Both the position numbers and the translations under genes were made by a program. Source: CALEUX01 sp037439945 (GTDB lineage Bacteria; Bacteroidota; Bacteroidia; Bacteroidales; Marinilabiliaceae). From it: DNA of 38,505 nt. Shown here piece by piece: positions 35,001-38,505 of the stretch. The stretch covers positions 1 through 38,505 of the forward strand of contig JBBIVA010000015.1 of NCBI GenBank assembly GCA_037439945.1. The letters are read 5' to 3'. Each line of letters starts with the position of its first letter. Position 1 is the first letter of the stretch. The notes beneath the pieces are model-generated. The model ran no database searches. It was not told where the DNA came from and was given only the letters and a program-made list of their open reading frames with translations.

Positions 35001-36601
35001 CAACTCCTGGTATAACGCTGATTTCACCACCTCCGCACCATGATATTTACTCTATTGAAGATTTGGCACAATTAATTTTTGACTTAAAGTGTACAAATCC
35101 TTCGGCCCGCATTAGTGTTAAACTTGTGTCTGAAAATGGTGTTGGAACTGTAGCTGCAGGAGTGGCTAAGGCGCATGCTGATTTGATTGTAATAAGCGGT
35201 ACAGAAGGAGGAACAGGCGCAAGCCCCATAAGTTCAATTAAACATGCAGGTTTACCCGTTGAGCTGGGATTAGCCGAAGTTCAGCAAACGCTTGTATTGA
35301 ATAATTTAAGAGGAAGGGTTAAAATTCAAACCGACGGACAGTTAAAAACCGGACTTGATGTAATTAAAATGGCACTGCTGGGAGCCGAAGAGTTTGGGTT
35401 TGCTACATCGGGTTTAGTGGTTCTTGGTTGTGTTATGATGCGTAAATGTCATCTTAACACCTGCCCGGCAGGAATTGCTACCCAGGATGAGGAACTGCGC
35501 AAAAGGTTTATCGGCAAGTATGAGTACCTTGTTAATTTCTTTACATTTATAGCTACTGAGGTTCGCGAGCACCTTGCCGAAATGGGAGTAAGATCCATGG
35601 ATGAAATAATTGGCAGGGCCGATCTTCTTGAAGCTGACCCTAATGTAGGCAATTGGAAGACCAAAGGTCTTGACTTAAACACAATAACTTATTTCCCCAA
35701 CGAAGCAAGGAAATATCCAATACGACAGACTACATTACAACAACACAAGGTTGATAAAGTTCTGGATCATGAACTTATAAAACAGGCGCGTCCTGCCCTG
35801 CAAAGTAAAACAAAAGTATGGATTGCAAACTCTATTGGAAATACCGACAGAACTGTAGGAGCAATGCTTTCAGGTGAAATTTCAAAAATTTATGGAGAAG
35901 ATGGGTTGCCAAAAGATACTGTCAATTGTACATTCACCGGTTCGGCCGGTCAGAGTTTTGGAGCCTTCCTGGTTAAAGGAGTAAGCTTCAGACTCGATGG
36001 TGATGCCAATGATTATCTTGGGAAAGGTTTATCAGGTGGTAAAATGATAATCGTGCCACCCAAAGGATCAACTTTTAAGCCCGAAGAAAATATTATTATA
36101 GGAAATACAGTACTTTATGGTGCCACCAGCGGGAATATTTATGTACACGGAATAGCCGGTGAGCGGTTTGCTGTTCGTAACTCTGGTGCAAATGCCGTTG
36201 TTGAAGGTGTTGGTGATCACTGTTGTGAGTATATGACCGGGGGCCGTGTTGTAGTTATTGGTCCTACGGGGCGTAACTTTGCTGCAGGCATGAGCGGAGG
36301 AATTGCTTATGTTCTTGATGAATCCGGAAAATTCGATTATTTCTGTAATAAAGGATTGGTTGAACTCTCTGCGGTAAAAGATTATGATGATATTCAGGAG
36401 TTACAAACATTGCTTAATAAACATCTGTTACACACTAACAGTTCTAAAGCAAGATTAATTTTGGTGAATTGGGAACATTATTTGCCGAAGTTTGTAAAGG
36501 TTATTCCGTTTGAATTTAAGAAAGTGCTTCAGGAGAATAAACTTCGTGAACTCGAACAAAAAATACGGGAAACAGAAGATGCTCCTTACATCAGGGAATA
36601 A
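32087..36601 (+). CDS. gltB: Glutamate synthase large subunit
   Basis: A 1504-residue enzyme that with GltD makes two glutamates from glutamine and 2-oxoglutarate. Residues 1-20 are a propeptide; processing should expose Cys21 (HDNCGIGFVANIKGRK), the Ntn-type glutaminase nucleophile. The order is glutamine amidotransferase domain (to about 420), central domain, FMN-binding synthase domain with GAKPGEGGQLPGFKVDKV and GTEGGTGASPISS, the 3Fe-4S cysteines 1115, 1121 and 1126 (CVMMRKCHLNTCPAG), and a C-terminal GXGXG beta-helix (GNTVLYGATSGNIYVHG). Length is normal. It is followed by gltD after 162 bp. Confidence 0.98.
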   Translation: MEQRLPKPQGLYDPGNEHDNCGIGFVANIKGRKSNEIVLRGLEVLVNMTHRGAESADNKSGDGAGILMQVPHDLFITFFNLPSPGKYGTGLVFLPRNEKERLACLNELNKQIISEGLELIGYRDVPVNNKVLGDIAKGNEPVIKQIFVQGNYEQDELERKLFLTRKITENAIRSSTLKQKDHFYIVSLSSKVFIYKGMLTPEQLGAYFLDLQNPRMASAIALVHSRFSTNTFPTWDLAQPFRLLAHNGEINTIKGNRLWMEAREGLLQSDLFGEDLKKLFPVIEQNKSDSASLDNVLEFLFMTGRTLPHALTMLIPESWNDKNPIPQSLKAYYEYHSTIMEPWDGPASIVFSDGRYIGGTLDRNGLRPSRFIITKNDLIVMASEVGVQSFADDEVLTKGRLRPGKLLLVDTQLGIIIPDEEIKAQLSRIHPYENWLRDNRISLQDIEVKHRVSSSLYEKYDTYLKAFGYNKEDFEFIITPMATTANEPVGSMGNDTPISVLSDKPQRLFSYFRQLFAQVTNPPIDSIREGLVMSLTSYIGAVSKNLLIESQAQCRSIRFSSPILNNTDLGKIKDYRREEFTHVTIPMTFPIKKGGLGLQVALQEICNTAEKAVDDGNNYIIISDRNISPDYAAIPSLLATSAIHHHLVKAKKRMQIGLIVETGEAREVMHFALLLGYGASVINPYVCFAVIDNMVKNGTIKIDYREARENYIKSVNKGLLKVLSKMGISTLRSYHGAQIFEAIGISKEVTDIYFTGTASRIGGVGFEEIANEAGMFHEKAFDESLPPGSFESFGSYAYRKDGEKHGWNPETIGLLQWSTSVGDYSKFKEYSTRVDKDNKTPLFLRGFLNIIKDKPVDINEVEPIESIMKRFVTGAMSYGSISKEAHEALALAMNSIGGRSNTGEGGEDASRFKSSARSSIKQIASGRFGVTNNYLVNADELQIKIAQGAKPGEGGQLPGFKVDKVIAHLRNSTPGITLISPPPHHDIYSIEDLAQLIFDLKCTNPSARISVKLVSENGVGTVAAGVAKAHADLIVISGTEGGTGASPISSIKHAGLPVELGLAEVQQTLVLNNLRGRVKIQTDGQLKTGLDVIKMALLGAEEFGFATSGLVVLGCVMMRKCHLNTCPAGIATQDEELRKRFIGKYEYLVNFFTFIATEVREHLAEMGVRSMDEIIGRADLLEADPNVGNWKTKGLDLNTITYFPNEARKYPIRQTTLQQHKVDKVLDHELIKQARPALQSKTKVWIANSIGNTDRTVGAMLSGEISKIYGEDGLPKDTVNCTFTGSAGQSFGAFLVKGVSFRLDGDANDYLGKGLSGGKMIIVPPKGSTFKPEENIIIGNTVLYGATSGNIYVHGIAGERFAVRNSGANAVVEGVGDHCCEYMTGGRVVVIGPTGRNFAAGMSGGIAYVLDESGKFDYFCNKGLVELSAVKDYDDIQELQTLLNKHLLHTNSSKARLILVNWEHYLPKFVKVIPFEFKKVLQENKLRELEQKIRETEDAPYIRE

Positions 36602-36763
36602 AAATTCGAAAAGAATTAATTGTATAGTAAATAAAGATTTGAGCAGGTAATTTTTATTTGACAAAAAATTTAATGGTCATAAAATCCGGAATGTAGTAAT
36701 CAAAGGGTGGATATTTGATAGAACCGGTTAATTAATGAGCCATTAATCTAAAAATATAGCAAC

Positions 36764-38179
36764 ATGGGAAATCCTAAAGGTTTTATAGAGGTGCAACGTA
36801 AGGAAGGGGGGAACCGTCCTGTTAGAGAACGTGTTGATGATTATGGTGAAGTTGAACAGGTATTAAATGAACAGGATAGGAAATTGCAGGCATCCAGATG
36901 TATGGACTGTGGCATTCCTTTTTGTCATTGGGCTTGCCCTGTAGGAAGTAAAATCCCTGAATGGCAGGATGCACTTTATAAAGGTAATTATGAACTTGCC
37001 AGTGCAATATTACATTTAACAAATAGTTTCCCTGAATTTACAGGAAAAATTTGTCCAGCACCCTGTGAAAAGTCATGTGTATTGGCAATTCATGAAGAGG
37101 CAGTTACAATAAGGGAAAATGAATCTGCTACCGTTGAGAGGGCATTTGAATTGGGGTTAATACAGCCCAGGCTACCAATGAAAAGAACAGGGAAAAAAGT
37201 GGCTGTAATTGGTTCCGGTCCCGCCGGACTTTCTGCTGCCGACCTTATAAACCAGGCAGGTCATTCAGTTACTGTATTTGAAAAGGATGATGCCATAGGA
37301 GGTTTGCTACGTTATGGAATACCTGATTTCAAATTGAATAAAAAGGTGATTGATCGCAGGGTCAAAATTTTTGAAGCAGAGGGAATTGTGTTTAAAACCA
37401 ACGTGTTTGTTGGGGAAACAATTAAAGGAAATGAATTGCTAAAAAAATTTGATGCTGTGGTTATTGCCATTGGAGCAATGAAACCCAGAGATTTACCAGT
37501 TGAAGGGAGGAGTTTGAAAGGTGTTTATTTCGCTATGGAGTTTTTAACCCAGCAAAATAAAGTCATAAAGGGTGTATCTTTTGGAGAAGAACGAATTCAG
37601 GTTACAGGGAAAAATGTATTGGTTATAGGCGGGGGCGATACCGGCAGTGATTGTGTTGGTACTTCAAACCGTCAGAAAGCTAACACAATATCCCAAATTG
37701 AAATATTACCAAAGCCTCCGGTTAAAAGATGTTCAACTAATCCCTGGCCATTTTGGTCAAATACTTTAAAAACATCTTCATCGCACGAAGAAGGTTGTAA
37801 CAGGATGTGGAGTATTATTACCAAAAAATTTATTGGCAAAGATGGGATTTTAACAGGGGTTGAAGTTGCTGATGTGGATTGGGCAAATGTTGAAGGGAAA
37901 TGGGTAATGGAAGAAAAACCTGGAACTGTGCGGGTTTTAGATGTTGATTTTGCATTTCTTTCAATGGGTTTTGTTCATCCGGTTCACGAGGGATTGGTTA
38001 ATGAATTTGATTTGGACCTTAATAACCGTGGCAATGTTAGTGTTGATGAAAATTATGCCACAAGTAAAGCCGGGGTGTTTGCAACCGGTGATGCTGCCTA
38101 TGGAGCAAGCCTGGTAGTTACTGCAATTGCCAAGGGGCGTGAAACAGCAAAACATGTAAATGATTACCTGAAAAAGTAA
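36764..38179 (+). CDS. gltD: Glutamate synthase small subunit
   Basis: A 471-residue FAD/NAD(P)H electron-transfer subunit of glutamate synthase. Two N-terminal cysteine clusters bind 4Fe-4S centres: CMDCGIPFCHWACP and CPAPCEKSC. The FAD Rossmann motif is VAVIGSGPAGLSAADL and the NAD(P)H motif is VLVIGGGDTGSDCVGTS. The C-terminal GVFATGDAAYGASLVVTAI is the typical FAD end. The 162-bp gap from gltB is long for a strictly coupled pair, so a second promoter or processing site is possible, but none was identified. Confidence 0.97.
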   Translation: MGNPKGFIEVQRKEGGNRPVRERVDDYGEVEQVLNEQDRKLQASRCMDCGIPFCHWACPVGSKIPEWQDALYKGNYELASAILHLTNSFPEFTGKICPAPCEKSCVLAIHEEAVTIRENESATVERAFELGLIQPRLPMKRTGKKVAVIGSGPAGLSAADLINQAGHSVTVFEKDDAIGGLLRYGIPDFKLNKKVIDRRVKIFEAEGIVFKTNVFVGETIKGNELLKKFDAVVIAIGAMKPRDLPVEGRSLKGVYFAMEFLTQQNKVIKGVSFGEERIQVTGKNVLVIGGGDTGSDCVGTSNRQKANTISQIEILPKPPVKRCSTNPWPFWSNTLKTSSSHEEGCNRMWSIITKKFIGKDGILTGVEVADVDWANVEGKWVMEEKPGTVRVLDVDFAFLSMGFVHPVHEGLVNEFDLDLNNRGNVSVDENYATSKAGVFATGDAAYGASLVVTAIAKGRETAKHVNDYLKK

Positions 38180-38203
38180 TGTACATTTAATACCTATGAA
38201 CAG

Positions 38204-38241
38204 AAAACTACTCAGTAAAACAGGGTAGTTTTTTCTTTTTT
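38204..38241 (+). terminator. Intrinsic terminator of gltBD
   Basis: A 10-bp stem, AAAACTACTC and GGGTAGTTTT (one G-U pair), with a 9-nt loop is followed by a T-rich tract. It lies 25 nt after the gltD stop. Confidence 0.85.
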
Positions 38242-38281
38242 AAAAAATTGACTGGCCATTTTAGGCCCTATAAATCAAACT

Positions 38282-38443
38282 TCACGATTTTAATTTTGGG
38301 ATTCGAAAATTAATTTCAATTCTCAAATCCATATCGGCGGCAATCATGGCCATTGGCTTTAAGTGAAAATCCATAAAATATCCTGAATTTGGATTTATAA
38401 AATAAGCCAAAAAGTTGATAAAAATTAAAAGGAATAGATTCAA
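38282..38443 (-). CDS. Short hypothetical ORF next to the second MITE-like element
   Basis: A TTG-initiated open frame of 53 residues with a hydrophobic N-terminal stretch (NLFLLIFINFLAYF) and a basic, patterned tail (MAMIAADMDLRIEINFRIPK). It is not recognised. An ATG at codon 24 is the only ATG ahead of the tail. The frame ends upstream just at the boundary of the element at 38455, so it may be the C-terminal remnant of a gene cut by the insertion. It may also be chance. Confidence 0.25.
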   Translation of the reverse strand: MNLFLLIFINFLAYFINPNSGYFMDFHLKPMAMIAADMDLRIEINFRIPKLKS

Positions 38444-38454
38444 GTTGAATTAAA

Positions 38455-38505
38455 CCCAAATTTGTCATTAGCCATTTTTTCTAATGACCGTCATTAGAAA
38501 TTAAT
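38455..38505. mobile_element. End of a second copy of the MITE-like element, cut by the window edge
   Basis: From CCCAAATTTGTCATTAG at 38455 to the window end, the 51 bp match the reverse complement of the right end of the 23439-23667 element in 49 positions. The stretch includes the internal palindrome TTTCTAATGAC-C-GTCATTAGAAA. The copy is inverted relative to the first and continues outside the window. Its left target duplication, if 5 bp, would be TTAAA. Confidence 0.78.

Noticed and set aside
3465..38179. Many open frames of 60-110 codons opposite or out of frame with large genes
   Set aside because: They lie wholly within well-supported genes and show no family resemblance or independent initiation context.

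Overview
The window reads as chromosomal DNA of a Bacteroidota (Bacteroidetes) bacterium, probably a Bacteroidales or Marinilabiliales relative. The evidence is a low-GC sequence, a type IX secretion (T9SS) type B sorting domain beside a PorP/SprF-family protein, a Reg_prop/Y_Y_Y sensor protein, a LytS/LytTR pair, a DUF4492 gene beside cytochrome bd, a fused HisB whose N-domain lacks the enterobacterial zinc cysteines, and promoter-like boxes of the Bacteroidetes type (TTTG, about 19 nt, TAnnTTTG). No rRNA, tRNA, CRISPR array or phage gene was recognised.

Layout. (1) 154-8968, minus strand: a tight five-gene operon. In transcription order it holds a large T9SS type B secreted protein, a PorP/SprF-like outer-membrane partner, a PD40/PKD periplasmic protein, an unrecognised exported protein, and a membrane propeller sensor ending in a SpoIIE-type phosphatase. 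(2) 9519-11582, minus: a thioredoxin-fold protein that has lost its CxxC, and coaD. (3) 12127-17806, minus: a histidine operon hisG-hisD-hisC-(esterase)-hisB. It is preceded by a consensus promoter, a 14-codon leader peptide with three His codons, and mutually exclusive hairpins ending in a terminator, which is a complete candidate attenuator. hisH, hisA, hisF and hisI are not here. (4) 17957-23986, plus: a double-thioredoxin lipoprotein, a ThuA-like gene with a probable frameshift, a GH2 beta-mannosidase lipoprotein, and a decayed Gfo/Idh/MocA oxidoreductase. The last is split by a 229-bp non-coding element with imperfect terminal inverted repeats and a 5-bp target duplication. (5) 24030-28797: hemerythrin (minus), pssA (plus), then minus-strand DUF4492-cydA-cydB-cydX-like. 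(6) 29052-31574, minus: a LiaF-like membrane protein, a LytS-type kinase and a LytTR regulator. (7) 32087-38179, plus: gltB and gltD (glutamate synthase), a terminator, and at the right edge the end of a second copy of the 229-bp element in inverted orientation.

How the genes work together. Region 1 looks like a secretion and surface-anchoring module that carries its own sensor phosphatase. Regions 3 and 7 are nitrogen and amino-acid biosynthesis: glutamate synthase makes the glutamate that HisC uses as amino donor. Region 5 combines a high-affinity terminal oxidase with an O2-binding hemerythrin, which suggests microaerobic life. Region 4 looks like sugar catabolism undergoing decay. The two most notable items are the his attenuator (17651-17806) and the MITE-like element (23439-23667, with a second copy from 38455).
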